DNA from: an uncultured Clostridia bacterium
GTDB lineage: Bacteria; Bacillota; Clostridia; Oscillospirales; Oscillospiraceae
Direction: 5' to 3'
Length of the DNA stretch: 64,000 nt
Assembly: GCA_947644595.1 (NCBI GenBank)
Contig: CANSAE010000005.1
Coordinates: 1 to 64,000, forward strand
A program made the position numbers and the translations under genes. The notes under the pieces were generated by a model. The model saw only the letters and a list, made by a program, of their open reading frames with translations. It did not search any database and was not told where the DNA came from. Positions 54,248 through 61,998 of this stretch are shown here, piece by piece (position 1 is the stretch's first letter; each line of letters begins with the position of its first letter).

Positions 54248-54777
54248 TGGGCATTCTGGATACACTCAAAAATCTGACCCGTCCCTATGATGACGAGGAT
54301 GACTTTTTTGATGACGACACGGAAATGGAGACCGATATCCGCCCCATCGGACAAGCTGCGTCCGGCGGGAACGAGAAAAAAGGGTCCTTCTTTTCCACCG
54401 GGACACCGGAATATGACAATCCCGGCCCCCGTCCTGCGTTTCTGCCCAGGAGAGAGCGCTCCGGAGAGTCCGGCAAGGTGATGAACCTGAACGCTAATTC
54501 CGGCAGCAAGGTGGTTTTCATCAAGCCGGAACGGTACGAAACATCCAAGGAGATCTGTGACCATATCCGGTCCAAGCGTATCGTGCTGCTGAATCTGGAT
54601 GACACGAATAAAGAGATTGCCCGGCGTATCCTGGATTTCATCGCCGGTGCAACCTATTATTCCGACGGGAAAGTGACCCGCATCTCTGCCAGCACCTATA
54701 TCATCACGCCCACCAGTGTGGACGTAGTCGGCGGAGACTTCATGGAGGAGCTGGAAAACAGCGGAATATTTTTCTGA
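54247..54777 (+). CDS. sepF: Cell division protein SepF
   Basis: 176 residues. The N-terminal amphipathic membrane-binding helix (MGILDTLKNLTRP), an acidic disordered linker, and the C-terminal SepF core (VVFIKPERYETSKEICDHIR, RILDFIAGATYYSDGKVTRI) are clear. SepF binds FtsZ and tethers the ring to the membrane. It follows ylmE directly. Confidence 0.96.
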   Translation: MGILDTLKNLTRPYDDEDDFFDDDTEMETDIRPIGQAASGGNEKKGSFFSTGTPEYDNPGPRPAFLPRRERSGESGKVMNLNANSGSKVVFIKPERYETSKEICDHIRSKRIVLLNLDDTNKEIARRILDFIAGATYYSDGKVTRISASTYIITPTSVDVVGGDFMEELENSGIFF

Positions 54778-54780
54778 TTT

Positions 54781-54887
54781 CGTTTGAACGTATGTGTTCA
54801 AACGAGGAATTGCACTCGGAAATCGCGCCTTGCAGGCACGATTTCTGCGTGAGAAGTATTTTTTGCTCGGCGGAGCTAAGCAAAAAA
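54781..54887 (+). other. Three tandem stem-loops between sepF and divIVA
   Basis: Hairpin 1: CGTTTGAAC/GTTCAAACG (54781-54804). Hairpin 2: GAAATCG-GCCT/AGGC-CGATTTC (54819-54845), one mismatch. Hairpin 3: TTTTTTGCT/AGCAAAAAA (54859-54887), with an alternative inner GCTC/GAGC stem. In Bacillus, ylmG and ylmH lie in this gap; here it is 157 bp and non-coding. They may be processing or attenuation sites in the division operon. Confidence 0.6.
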
Positions 54888-54934
54888 GAGAATAGACAAG
54901 AGATAAAACAGTTCAGATAAAAGGTGGAAAAGAT

Positions 54935-55495
54935 ATGATCACAGCCCAGGATATCAGAGCAAAGACCTTTGAAAAGGCCGTGTTCGGCGGGTATGAAATG
55001 AGCAGCGTGGACGATTATCTGGAAGGCGTTGCCCAGGAACTGGAAGGCCAGGCCAAGGAGATCTCCGTGCTCAAGGGTAAGCTGAAGATCCTTGCCGATA
55101 AGGTGGAGGAATACCGCAATACGGAGGAAGCCATGCGTCAGGCCCTGGTCTCTGCCCAGCAGATGGCCTCTCAGATCGAGGAGGACGCCAAAACCAAGAG
55201 CGAGGCCATCATTACCGATGCCACCGCTCAGTCACTGGAGGCCTTGGCTGAGATCAAGCAGCAGATTTCCACGGAAGAGGGCCGTCTTGCCGCCGTGCAG
55301 GCTACCTTTGCCCATTTTCTCACCGATGTTCGTGCCCTGTGTGAGCGGCAGGTCCGGTATTTGGATGCCGTCCCCCAGACGGTGGGCGCCGCCGCGGGCA
55401 AAATCGATCGAATACCCGAAAGCGAGCAGGTACGAATTACCGAGCCCGCGCAGGGCACCGACGGTTTTGAAGCTACACAGCTGTTTTCCCTGTGA
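54935..55495 (+). CDS. divIVA: DivIVA family cell division / septum-site protein
   Basis: 186 residues. The N-terminal lipid-binding domain (MITAQDIRAKTFEKAVFGGYEMSSVDDYL) is followed by a coiled coil (about 35-130). It marks negatively curved membrane at poles and septa. AAAGGTGG lies before the start. ileS follows after a hairpin. Confidence 0.95.
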   Translation: MITAQDIRAKTFEKAVFGGYEMSSVDDYLEGVAQELEGQAKEISVLKGKLKILADKVEEYRNTEEAMRQALVSAQQMASQIEEDAKTKSEAIITDATAQSLEALAEIKQQISTEEGRLAAVQATFAHFLTDVRALCERQVRYLDAVPQTVGAAAGKIDRIPESEQVRITEPAQGTDGFEATQLFSL

Positions 55496-55529
55496 CGGGA
55501 CCGGCTGTGTCATGTGAATTTGAGATCGT

Positions 55530-55562
55530 AGGTGCGGAGCGATGGTCTATCGCTCCGCACCT
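55530..55562 (+). terminator. Perfect hairpin between divIVA and ileS
   Basis: A 14-bp stem, AGGTGCGGAGCGAT with ATCGCTCCGCACCT and a GGTCT loop, without a T-run (TGTTCG follows). It could be a weak or factor-dependent terminator. There is no T-box structure before ileS. Confidence 0.5.
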
Positions 55563-55599
55563 TGTTCGATAGATGTATTGAAAGATAGGAGAAAGAGAC

Positions 55600-58410
55600 A
55601 TGGCAAAAGATTATAATGAAACAGTGAATCTGCCGAAAACAGACTTTCCCATGCGCGCCGGCCTGCCCAAGCGGGAGCCGGAAATGCTGAAGGCCTGGCA
55701 GGAAATGGGCCTCTACTTCAAAATGGTGGAGCGCAACATCGGAAAGCCCGATTTTATTCTGCACGACGGCCCTCCCTTCTCCAACGGTTCTATCCATATG
55801 GGCACCGCCATGAATAAGTGCATCAAGGATTTTATTGTGCGTTATAAAAATATGTCCGGCTGGCACGCGCCCTATACCCCCGGCTGGGACAACCACGGCA
55901 TGCCCATTGAATCTGCCATCATCAAGGAGCAGAAGCTCAACCATAAGGCCATGAGCGTGTCCCAGTTCCGGGATGCCTGCCACGACTTCGCCCAGCACTA
56001 TGTTGATGTGCAAAAAGAAGCGTTCATCCGTCTGGGCTGCCAGGGGGACTGGGATCATCCCTATCTCACCATGGCCCCCAAGTTTGAGGCGGAGGAAGTC
56101 AAGGTCTTTGGCAAGATGTTCGAAAAGGGATATATCTATAAGGGCAAAAAGCCGGTGTACTGGTGCCCCCACGATGAGACGGCCCTGGCGGAAGCGGAAA
56201 TTGAGTATGCGGATGACCCTGTTACCACAATCTACGTGAAATTCCCGGTGGAGGATGACCAGGGCAAGCTTTCAAAATATGCGCCGCTGGATAATCTCTA
56301 CTTCGTGATCTGGACCACCACCACCTGGACCCTCCCCGGCAATGTGGCCATCTGCCTGAACGCCAATGTGGATTACGCCGTGGTGAAGGCTTCCAACGGC
56401 GAGTGCTACGTAATGGCGGAGGAGCTGTGCGAGAGCGTACTGGCCAAAGGCGGGCTCACTGTGGCGGAAAAGCTGGCGGTGATGAAGGGCAGCGAGTTTG
56501 AGCTCATGACCGCCCGGCACCCCCTGCTGGGCCAGACCTCTCTGGTCATTTTGGGCGACCACGTCACCACCGATGCCGGCACCGGCTGTGTCCATACTGC
56601 CCCGGCCTACGGTGCGGATGACTTCATGATCTGCACCAAGTATCCCCAGCTCAACACCGGCTATGACATGGTGGTGAATGTGGATGATGACGGACGGTTC
56701 AATGCTGCTGCCGGAAAATATGAGGGGTTGGAAGTGCTCAAGGCCCATCCCCCCATCTATCAGGACCTGGTGGACGGCGGCTTCCTGCTGGCCAGCGAGG
56801 ATATCGTACACTCCTACCCCCACTGCTGGCGCTGTAAGAGCCCCATCATCTTCCGGGCCACTGACCAGTGGTTCTGCTCCGTGGAGGCCTTCAAGGACGA
56901 GGCCTGCAAGGCGGTGGACAACGTGCAGTGGATTCCCGAGTGGGGCCATGACCGCATGATCTCCATGATCCGGGAGCGGGCAGACTGGTGCATTTCCCGC
57001 CAGCGCCGCTGGGGCCTGCCCATCCCCGTGTTTTACTGTGAGGACTGCGGCAAGCCTGTCTGCACAGAGGAGACCATTGAATCTGTTTCCAATATCTTCC
57101 GGGAAAAAGGCTCCAACGCCTGGTTTGACCTGGATGCGGTGGACCTGCTGCCAAAGGACTATGCCTGCCCCCACTGCGGCGGCAAGCATTTTACCAAAGA
57201 CACCAACACCTTAGACGGCTGGTTCGATTCCGGCTCATCCCACATGGCGTCCATGGAACTGGACAGCCCCGGCTGCTGGCCCAGCACCATGTACTTTGAG
57301 GGCGGCGACCAGTTCCGCGGCTGGTTCCAGTCCGGACTGCTGACCGCCGTGGCGGTGCGGGGTCGGTCCCCCTATGAGATTTGCCTGTCCCATGGCTGGA
57401 CCGTGGACGGCGAGGGCCGCGCCATGCACAAGTCTCTGGGCAACGGCATCGACCCTGCGGACATCATCGCCAAATACGGCGCGGACCTGGTGCGCCTGTG
57501 GGCCGCGTCCACGGACTACCATCAGGATGTGCGCTGTTCCGAGGTCATCTTCAAACAGTTGAGCGACAAGTACCTGAAGATCCGCAACACCGCCCGGTAC
57601 ATCCTGGGCAACTTGGCGGATTTTGAGCCGGATAAGCACTCTGTGAAGTTTGAGGAGCTGCTCCCTCTCGACCGCTGGGCCCTGGTGCGGCTCAATGAAC
57701 TGGTACGCAAGTGCTGGGATGCCAACGAGGCCTATGATTTCTGGTTGACCACCAACGCCGTGCATATGTTCTGCGTGGTGGATATGTCTAACTTCTATTT
57801 GGATATTATCAAGGACCGGCTGTACTGCGACGGCGCCGATTCCCTGTCCCGCCGCTCCGCACAGACCGCCATTTATGAGATTTTGTCTGCCATCACCCGC
57901 CTGCTGGCCCCGGTTCTGGCATACACCACTTATGAAATTTGGGACGCCATGCCCCACAGCAGCAAGGAAAACGCAGAGCATGTCATGCTCAATGACTGGC
58001 CCGCGTATGACCCCGCCCGGACGTTTACCGAGGACGAAGCCGCCTATTGGGACAGCATCATCAAGCTGCGTGTGGATGTGAACAAAGCGCTGGAGCTGGC
58101 CCGGGCGGACAAAAAAGTGGGCAAGCCGCTGGATGCCAAGCTCACCTTCTTTTTGGATGAGAGCGCTAAGGATGCCTTTGCCCGCATCAAGGGGGCCAAT
58201 TTTGAACAGATTTGCATCGTGTCGGAGGCCACCATTGACGAAGGTGAATGCGAAGGCTACCGGGGCGAGCAGTTCCCGGGGCTGACCGTGAAGGTCGAGC
58301 CCAGCGATGCGCCCAAATGCCCCCGGTGCTGGATGCACTCCAACACGGTGGGGACGGACCCCAAGGAGCCGGAGCTTTGCGCGCGGTGTGCCGCCGTCCT
58401 GGCAGAATAA
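55600..58410 (+). CDS. ileS: Isoleucyl-tRNA synthetase
   Basis: 936 residues, bacterial type with a C-terminal zinc ribbon (CPRCWMHS then CARC). The class I signatures deviate: HIGH is read as SIHMGTA (His66, Thr69) and KMSKS as AMHKS (608-612), with the second Lys kept. The WDNHGMPIE and RRWGLPIP segments and the editing domain (TWTLPGNVAI) are normal. It charges tRNA-Ile. It lies downstream of divIVA, as in Bacillus. AGGAGAAAG precedes the ATG. Confidence 0.96.
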   Translation: MAKDYNETVNLPKTDFPMRAGLPKREPEMLKAWQEMGLYFKMVERNIGKPDFILHDGPPFSNGSIHMGTAMNKCIKDFIVRYKNMSGWHAPYTPGWDNHGMPIESAIIKEQKLNHKAMSVSQFRDACHDFAQHYVDVQKEAFIRLGCQGDWDHPYLTMAPKFEAEEVKVFGKMFEKGYIYKGKKPVYWCPHDETALAEAEIEYADDPVTTIYVKFPVEDDQGKLSKYAPLDNLYFVIWTTTTWTLPGNVAICLNANVDYAVVKASNGECYVMAEELCESVLAKGGLTVAEKLAVMKGSEFELMTARHPLLGQTSLVILGDHVTTDAGTGCVHTAPAYGADDFMICTKYPQLNTGYDMVVNVDDDGRFNAAAGKYEGLEVLKAHPPIYQDLVDGGFLLASEDIVHSYPHCWRCKSPIIFRATDQWFCSVEAFKDEACKAVDNVQWIPEWGHDRMISMIRERADWCISRQRRWGLPIPVFYCEDCGKPVCTEETIESVSNIFREKGSNAWFDLDAVDLLPKDYACPHCGGKHFTKDTNTLDGWFDSGSSHMASMELDSPGCWPSTMYFEGGDQFRGWFQSGLLTAVAVRGRSPYEICLSHGWTVDGEGRAMHKSLGNGIDPADIIAKYGADLVRLWAASTDYHQDVRCSEVIFKQLSDKYLKIRNTARYILGNLADFEPDKHSVKFEELLPLDRWALVRLNELVRKCWDANEAYDFWLTTNAVHMFCVVDMSNFYLDIIKDRLYCDGADSLSRRSAQTAIYEILSAITRLLAPVLAYTTYEIWDAMPHSSKENAEHVMLNDWPAYDPARTFTEDEAAYWDSIIKLRVDVNKALELARADKKVGKPLDAKLTFFLDESAKDAFARIKGANFEQICIVSEATIDEGECEGYRGEQFPGLTVKVEPSDAPKCPRCWMHSNTVGTDPKEPELCARCAAVLAE

Positions 58411-58420
58411 AAATGAGAAC

Positions 58421-58451
58421 CGGCACGGGTGGGAGCTTCCCGCCCGTGCCG
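58421..58451 (+). terminator. Hairpin after ileS
   Basis: A 14-bp stem including one G-T pair (CGGCACGGGTGGGA with TCCCGCCCGTGCCG, three-base loop), directly after the ileS stop and before the lspA SD. It lacks a T-run, so it may be an mRNA end or processing hairpin. Confidence 0.45.
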
Positions 58452-58474
58452 TATGACGAAAGGAGCGGTGTTTG

Positions 58475-59242
58475 ATGTTATATGCCATTGCCGCTGCCCT
58501 GGTGCTGGTATTGGACCAGGGGCTGAAATATTTTGTGACACTGAAAATCGCCCTGAATGAGGGTGTGATGAAGCTTATCCCCGGTGTGATGAGCCTGGTC
58601 AACGTACACAATACCGGCATGGCCTTCGGCTTTTTGTCCGGCGGTGCGTTCCGTTGGGGCTTTGTGGTCATTGCGCTGCTGTTTGCCGGGGGCGTGGCCT
58701 ATGCCATCGCCACGGGAAAGATGAAAAACAAGCGCCTGTGCTGGCTGCTGGTGCTCATCGCAGCCGGCGGGCTGGGCAATGCCATTGACCGGGTGCTGTA
58801 TGGCTATGTAGTGGATATGTTCCGCACGGAATTTATGAATTTCGCCGTGTTCAATGTGGCGGATATTTTTGTGACCGTTTGCGGCATTTTGCTGTGCGTG
58901 TGCCTGCTGTTGCCGGAGAAAAAAGCCACTCCGGCGGAGGATGGAACCGTCTCTGCCGGCGAGGAAGTGCCGCAGAAGGAAAAAACCGGGTTTGTCCTGC
59001 GGTCTAAAAAGCGGCCCGCGCCGGAGGTGCCGGAGGAGGTCAAGGAACGCCGACGTACCGGTAAGCTCTATGATGAGCCCGCCCCCATCAATGCCGAGGA
59101 CCCCTTTGCCGAGTTTGACGGCCTGGAAGTCCCGGCGGAGCTGGAGCCTGCCCCCAAGGCACCGGAGAAAAAGCCCTCTGCCTCCGTGGAGGAGGAACTG
59201 GCGGGCCTCACTGTGGATGACATTTTGAAAGAGATTTTGTAA
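58475..59242 (+). CDS. lspA: Signal peptidase II with long C-terminal extension
   Basis: 255 residues. The first 150 form the four-helix lipoprotein signal peptidase with both catalytic aspartates (LGNAIDRVLYG and VFNVADIFV) and the conserved NTGMAFGFL. The last 100 residues are charged, proline- and glutamate-rich, without membrane segments, ending in a predicted helix (LAGLTVDDILKEIL); ordinary LspA stops at about 150-170. It cleaves prolipoproteins before the lipidated Cys, for example the transglutaminase-like lipoprotein here. ATG at 58475 is nine bases after AAGGAG; TTG at 58472 is possible. The stop overlaps rluD as TAATG. Confidence 0.94.
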   Translation: MLYAIAAALVLVLDQGLKYFVTLKIALNEGVMKLIPGVMSLVNVHNTGMAFGFLSGGAFRWGFVVIALLFAGGVAYAIATGKMKNKRLCWLLVLIAAGGLGNAIDRVLYGYVVDMFRTEFMNFAVFNVADIFVTVCGILLCVCLLLPEKKATPAEDGTVSAGEEVPQKEKTGFVLRSKKRPAPEVPEEVKERRRTGKLYDEPAPINAEDPFAEFDGLEVPAELEPAPKAPEKKPSASVEEELAGLTVDDILKEIL

Positions 59243-60159
59243 TGGAGCTGCTCATCCTCACTGCCGGAGAGACGGGGTCCCGCATCGACGCATGGCTGAC
59301 CCGGAGTGTCCCGGGACTGACCCGCAGCGCCGCCCAGCGGCTGCTGGAAAACGGACAGGTCACATTAAATGGCGCGCCGGTGAAGAAAAACCATAAGCTC
59401 ACCGCTGGAGAAGCATTCACCGTGGTCATGAATGATGCGGTGGACATCCCCATCGTTCCCCAGGACATCCCCCTGGACGTGGTGTTCGAGGATGCGGACG
59501 TCATCGTGGTGAACAAGCCCCGGGGCATGGTGGTGCATCCCGCGCCGGGCCATCCCGCCGGGACCCTGGTGAACGCCCTGCTGTTCCACTGCGGGGACAG
59601 CCTGTCCGGCGTGGGGGGCGAAAAGCGCCCGGGCATTGTCCACCGTATTGACAAGGACACCTCTGGCCTCATCATCGCCGCAAAAAACGATGCGGCTCAT
59701 CTGGCCCTGTCCGCCCAGTTGGCGGACCGCAGCCTGTCCCGGGTGTACGAGGCCGTGGCCGCGGGAAGCTTCCGGGAGGATTTCGGCACCGTGGACGCTC
59801 CCATCGGGCGGCACCCCAACGAGCGCAAAAAAATGGCGGTGACTCACGTCAATTCCCGTCCCGCTGTGACCCACTGGGAGGTCCTGGCTCGCTACCGGGG
59901 CTACACCCATCTGCGCTGCCGGTTGGAGACCGGGCGCACCCATCAGATCCGGGTCCATATGGCCCACATCGGCCACCCATTGCTGGGAGACGAGGTCTAC
60001 GGCCATGCCAGGCTCCCGGAAAAGGGGCTCACCGGACAGTGCCTCCATGCCCGGGAACTGAAATTCCGCCACCCCCGCACTGGGGCGGCGGTCCACCTTA
60101 CTTCGGACCTACCGGACTATTTTCAGGCTGTGTTGAACCGATTAGTGAGTGAAATCTGA
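59242..60159 (+). CDS. rluD: 23S rRNA pseudouridine synthase, RluD type
   Basis: 305 residues. An S4 RNA-binding domain (SRIDAWLTRSVPGLTRSAAQ) is followed by the catalytic domain with the invariant Asp in HRIDKDTSGLIIAAK. Further family motifs are PRGMVVHPAPGH and ETGRTHQIRVHMAHIGHPLLGDEVYG. It isomerises uridines in helix 69 or related sites of 23S rRNA. It is translationally coupled to lspA, as in the Bacillus lspA-ylyB pair. Confidence 0.95.
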   Translation: MELLILTAGETGSRIDAWLTRSVPGLTRSAAQRLLENGQVTLNGAPVKKNHKLTAGEAFTVVMNDAVDIPIVPQDIPLDVVFEDADVIVVNKPRGMVVHPAPGHPAGTLVNALLFHCGDSLSGVGGEKRPGIVHRIDKDTSGLIIAAKNDAAHLALSAQLADRSLSRVYEAVAAGSFREDFGTVDAPIGRHPNERKKMAVTHVNSRPAVTHWEVLARYRGYTHLRCRLETGRTHQIRVHMAHIGHPLLGDEVYGHARLPEKGLTGQCLHARELKFRHPRTGAAVHLTSDLPDYFQAVLNRLVSEI

Positions 60160-60168
60160 GAAAACATC

Positions 60169-60197
60169 TTGCAGCTTTCTTCACGATATGATAAACT
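60169..60197 (+). promoter_or_regulatory. Promoter of the NTF2-like gene
   Basis: TTGCAG (60169-60174), 17-bp spacer, TAAACT (60192-60197), about 35 bases before the start. Confidence 0.6.
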
Positions 60198-60230
60198 ATT
60201 ATCAAATTTGATTGGAGAGGTGGAGCTTTT

Positions 60231-60683
60231 ATGTCTATGCAAGATGTGTACGAAATTCAAAAACTGATGTATGAGTACGGCTGGCGGATCGACTCCGGTG
60301 ACTTTGACGGGGTTTGTGACCTGCTCAAGGATGCGCAGATATCCTATGACGGTAAGCTCAGCTATGACAGGAACCCCAAGGGCTACATGATGACCCTGAA
60401 ACCCATCATCCGCTATGAGGACGGCACCCCCCGGACCTGCCACATGGTCATTGATCCCATCATTGACGTGGCGGAGGACGGGCTGACCGCCACCGGCCGG
60501 TCCTACACCGTGGTGGTCCAGGGCGTCACTGGGCAGTTTATGCCCCGTATCATTTGGGTGGATCGGAAGTTCGATACTTTTGTGAAAGAGAATGGGAAAT
60601 GGCGGTTCGATACCCGGAACTTCATCACCCGCGCTGAGGGCGATACCTCTGGGCATCTGGATTTGAGCATGTATAAAAGATAA
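60231..60683 (+). CDS. Nuclear transport factor 2-like (SnoaL-type) protein
   Basis: 150 residues, cystatin-like cone fold expected. The start VYEIQKLMYEYGWRIDSGDF and the later CHMVIDPIIDV and WRFDTRNF are typical of SnoaL_4-type proteins, which include dehydratases, isomerases and binding proteins. The substrate is unknown. It is monocistronic: a promoter lies upstream and a strong terminator follows. GGAGAGGTGGAG precedes the ATG. Confidence 0.82.
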   Translation: MSMQDVYEIQKLMYEYGWRIDSGDFDGVCDLLKDAQISYDGKLSYDRNPKGYMMTLKPIIRYEDGTPRTCHMVIDPIIDVAEDGLTATGRSYTVVVQGVTGQFMPRIIWVDRKFDTFVKENGKWRFDTRNFITRAEGDTSGHLDLSMYKR

Positions 60684-60690
60684 AAAGAAC

Positions 60691-60722
60691 CCCCCGCAGT
60701 TTAATGACTGCGGGGGTATTTT
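60691..60722. terminator. Bidirectional terminator between NTF2-like and PurN-like genes
   Basis: A 10-bp stem, CCCCCGCAGT with ACTGCGGGGG and a TTAATG loop, followed by TATTTTTT on the plus side and GTTCTTTTT on the minus side. Confidence 0.9.
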
Positions 60723-61304
60723 TTAATGTTCCTTACAAAACTGCCGCACGGCTTCAATGAGCAGCTCCTTCTGTGCATCCTCAAAGATGCGGTCCAGCAA
60801 ACTGTCCGGGGTGTCGTCCGGGAGGACGGGAACGGTTTTCTGGGCCAGGATCTGCCCGATATGCCCCTCGTCGTCCGCCAGATAGGCGGTTGCGCCGGTG
60901 ATTTGGATCCTCCGGGCGATGGCGGCGGTGGAAACATCCTGTTCTGGAAGGTCCTCAAAGGCTGGGATCAGCGCCGGGAACACCCCCAGCACCTTGCCGG
61001 TGTAATACCGGGCGGCGGGGCCCAGATTAGGGGTGAAGCCCGCCAGAATGACAAAATCTGTGTCGATATCCTTAAGCTTGTTGAGCAGGGCCAGACCGTA
61101 AGACCCAGCGTTGGGGAACAGATGATCATCCACCACATAGGCGGGGACATTGGCGTTGCGGGCGCTTTGCAGGGCGTAAGCCTCCGGGCTGGAGGATACC
61201 ACGCCGGCGAGCTCAAAGCCGTCTATCTCATTGAAAAACGCGCAGTCCAGCAGGCAACGCATACGCCTGCCGCCGCCGGACACCAGAATTGCCGCTCTCG
61301 CCAT
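60723..61304 (-). CDS. PurN-like formyltransferase-fold protein lacking catalytic residues
   Basis: 193 residues, similar in length and fold to phosphoribosylglycinamide formyltransferase: N-terminal AAILVSGGGRRMRCLLD resembles the phosphate-binding loop, FVILAGFTPNLGP the hinge. The active-site triad is replaced. Where PurN has NIHPSLLP, this protein has GVFPALIP (Gly107, Phe109 for Asn and His), and the DELD aspartate becomes His148 (DDEGHIG). It is therefore probably not a GAR transformylase and may be a pseudoenzyme or a binding protein. The start at 61304 gives the family N-terminus. It is not near other purine genes. Confidence 0.8.
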   Translation of the reverse strand: MARAAILVSGGGRRMRCLLDCAFFNEIDGFELAGVVSSSPEAYALQSARNANVPAYVVDDHLFPNAGSYGLALLNKLKDIDTDFVILAGFTPNLGPAARYYTGKVLGVFPALIPAFEDLPEQDVSTAAIARRIQITGATAYLADDEGHIGQILAQKTVPVLPDDTPDSLLDRIFEDAQKELLIEAVRQFCKEH

Positions 61305-61358
61305 ACACAAGGACCCTTTCCTGCACCGATGTGCATCCATACCCAAACCTGTATTCTT

Positions 61359-61387
61359 ATTTTATCAGATATTGTGCAGATTTGCAA
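61359..61387 (-). promoter_or_regulatory. Promoter of the PurN-like gene
   Basis: TTGCAA (61382-61387), 17-bp spacer, TAAAAT (61359-61364), about 55 bases before the start codon. Confidence 0.7.
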
Positions 61388-61446
61388 GAGGGAGCACGGG
61401 AGGTTTCATGGGATATTTTGCTGATTTGGGGAGGCCCGGGGGAAAG

Positions 61447-61480
61447 AAAAACACGGAAGCGATCGCTTCCGTGTTTTTTT
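61447..61480. terminator. Palindromic terminator behind the small XRE gene
   Basis: AACACGGAAGC and GCTTCCGTGTT pair around GATC, flanked by A and T runs on both sides, so it works in either direction. It touches the stop codon of the XRE gene at 61479. Confidence 0.88.
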
Positions 61481-61697
61481 ATCGGTTCACTTTGGGATTT
61501 TCCGTGCGGCCTAAGAGGTAGTCCACGGAACAGTCCAGACAATCGGCCAGCTTAGCCAAAGCCTCGCCGCCGGGAATGCTTTTTCCGTTTTTCCAGTCGC
61601 TGATGTTGCCTGTTGAGATACCGGTTTTCTTTGAAACTTGGGACGCTGTCATGCCCAATACGGAAATTCGAACAAAAAGATTGCTTAAATTGACCAT
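61479..61697 (-). CDS. Small XRE-family repressor-like protein
   Basis: 72 residues, only a Cro/CI-type helix-turn-helix (MTASQVSKKTGISTGNISDW, then LAKLADCLDCSVDYLLGR). Such stand-alone proteins are typical phage- or plasmid-type repressors or antitoxins. It is divergent from a 61-residue gene. The gap of 115 bp contains operator-like CGAAA/TTTCG repeats and a promoter with a dyad in its spacer. AAAGGGGTG precedes the start. Confidence 0.88.
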   Translation of the reverse strand: MVNLSNLFVRISVLGMTASQVSKKTGISTGNISDWKNGKSIPGGEALAKLADCLDCSVDYLLGRTENPKVNR

Positions 61698-61754
61698 TTA
61701 GCACCCCTTTCTATGGTTATTTTAACGAAACTCGAAAAAACGAACTAACAATAC

Positions 61755-61783
61755 TTGCATTTCTCGAAATTACGAGATATAAT
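61755..61783 (+). promoter_or_regulatory. Promoter with operator dyad in the spacer (small XRE switch)
   Basis: TTGCAT (61755-61760), 17-bp spacer, perfect TATAAT (61778-61783). The spacer contains TCTCG-AAATTA-CGAGA (61762-61777), where a bound repressor would block RNA polymerase. Related CGAAA motifs continue at 61724-61745 towards the XRE gene. Confidence 0.78.
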
Positions 61784-61812
61784 ATCTCCATCAAAACAAA
61801 GGAGGTCATGAT

Positions 61813-61998
61813 ATGTTTACCGACTATATCGACCAACTGTATTATGGAGAATTGAACCCCTGCCGGGACAGTCTGCCGCCGGAGAGTAAGACCCTGTGCG
61901 ACGACGCAATCGGGTACGCCCGCGGTATGAGCCTCGCAGCGTTCCGCTGTGGCTTCGCCCTGGGCGCCAAGCTCATGCGGGAGATCGACGAGACTTAG
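61813..61998 (+). CDS. Small protein divergent from XRE repressor, possibly DUF6809-like
   Basis: 61 residues: MFTDYIDQLYYGELNPC at the start and CGFALGAKLMREI at the end. This pattern (LYYGxxNP at the N-terminus, FxxGxxLGAxLMxE at the C-terminus) resembles small proteins I recall as DUF6809, found near phage-type XRE genes in Clostridia, although this one is shortened in the middle. AAAGGAGGT precedes the ATG. The last four bases overlap the end of the convergent pta gene. The role is unknown. Confidence 0.72.
   Translation: MFTDYIDQLYYGELNPCRDSLPPESKTLCDDAIGYARGMSLAAFRCGFALGAKLMREIDET

Noticed and set aside
55496..55599. A T-box leader before ileS
   Set aside because: The gap is only about 100 bases, with one simple perfect hairpin and no T-box core sequence or antiterminator.
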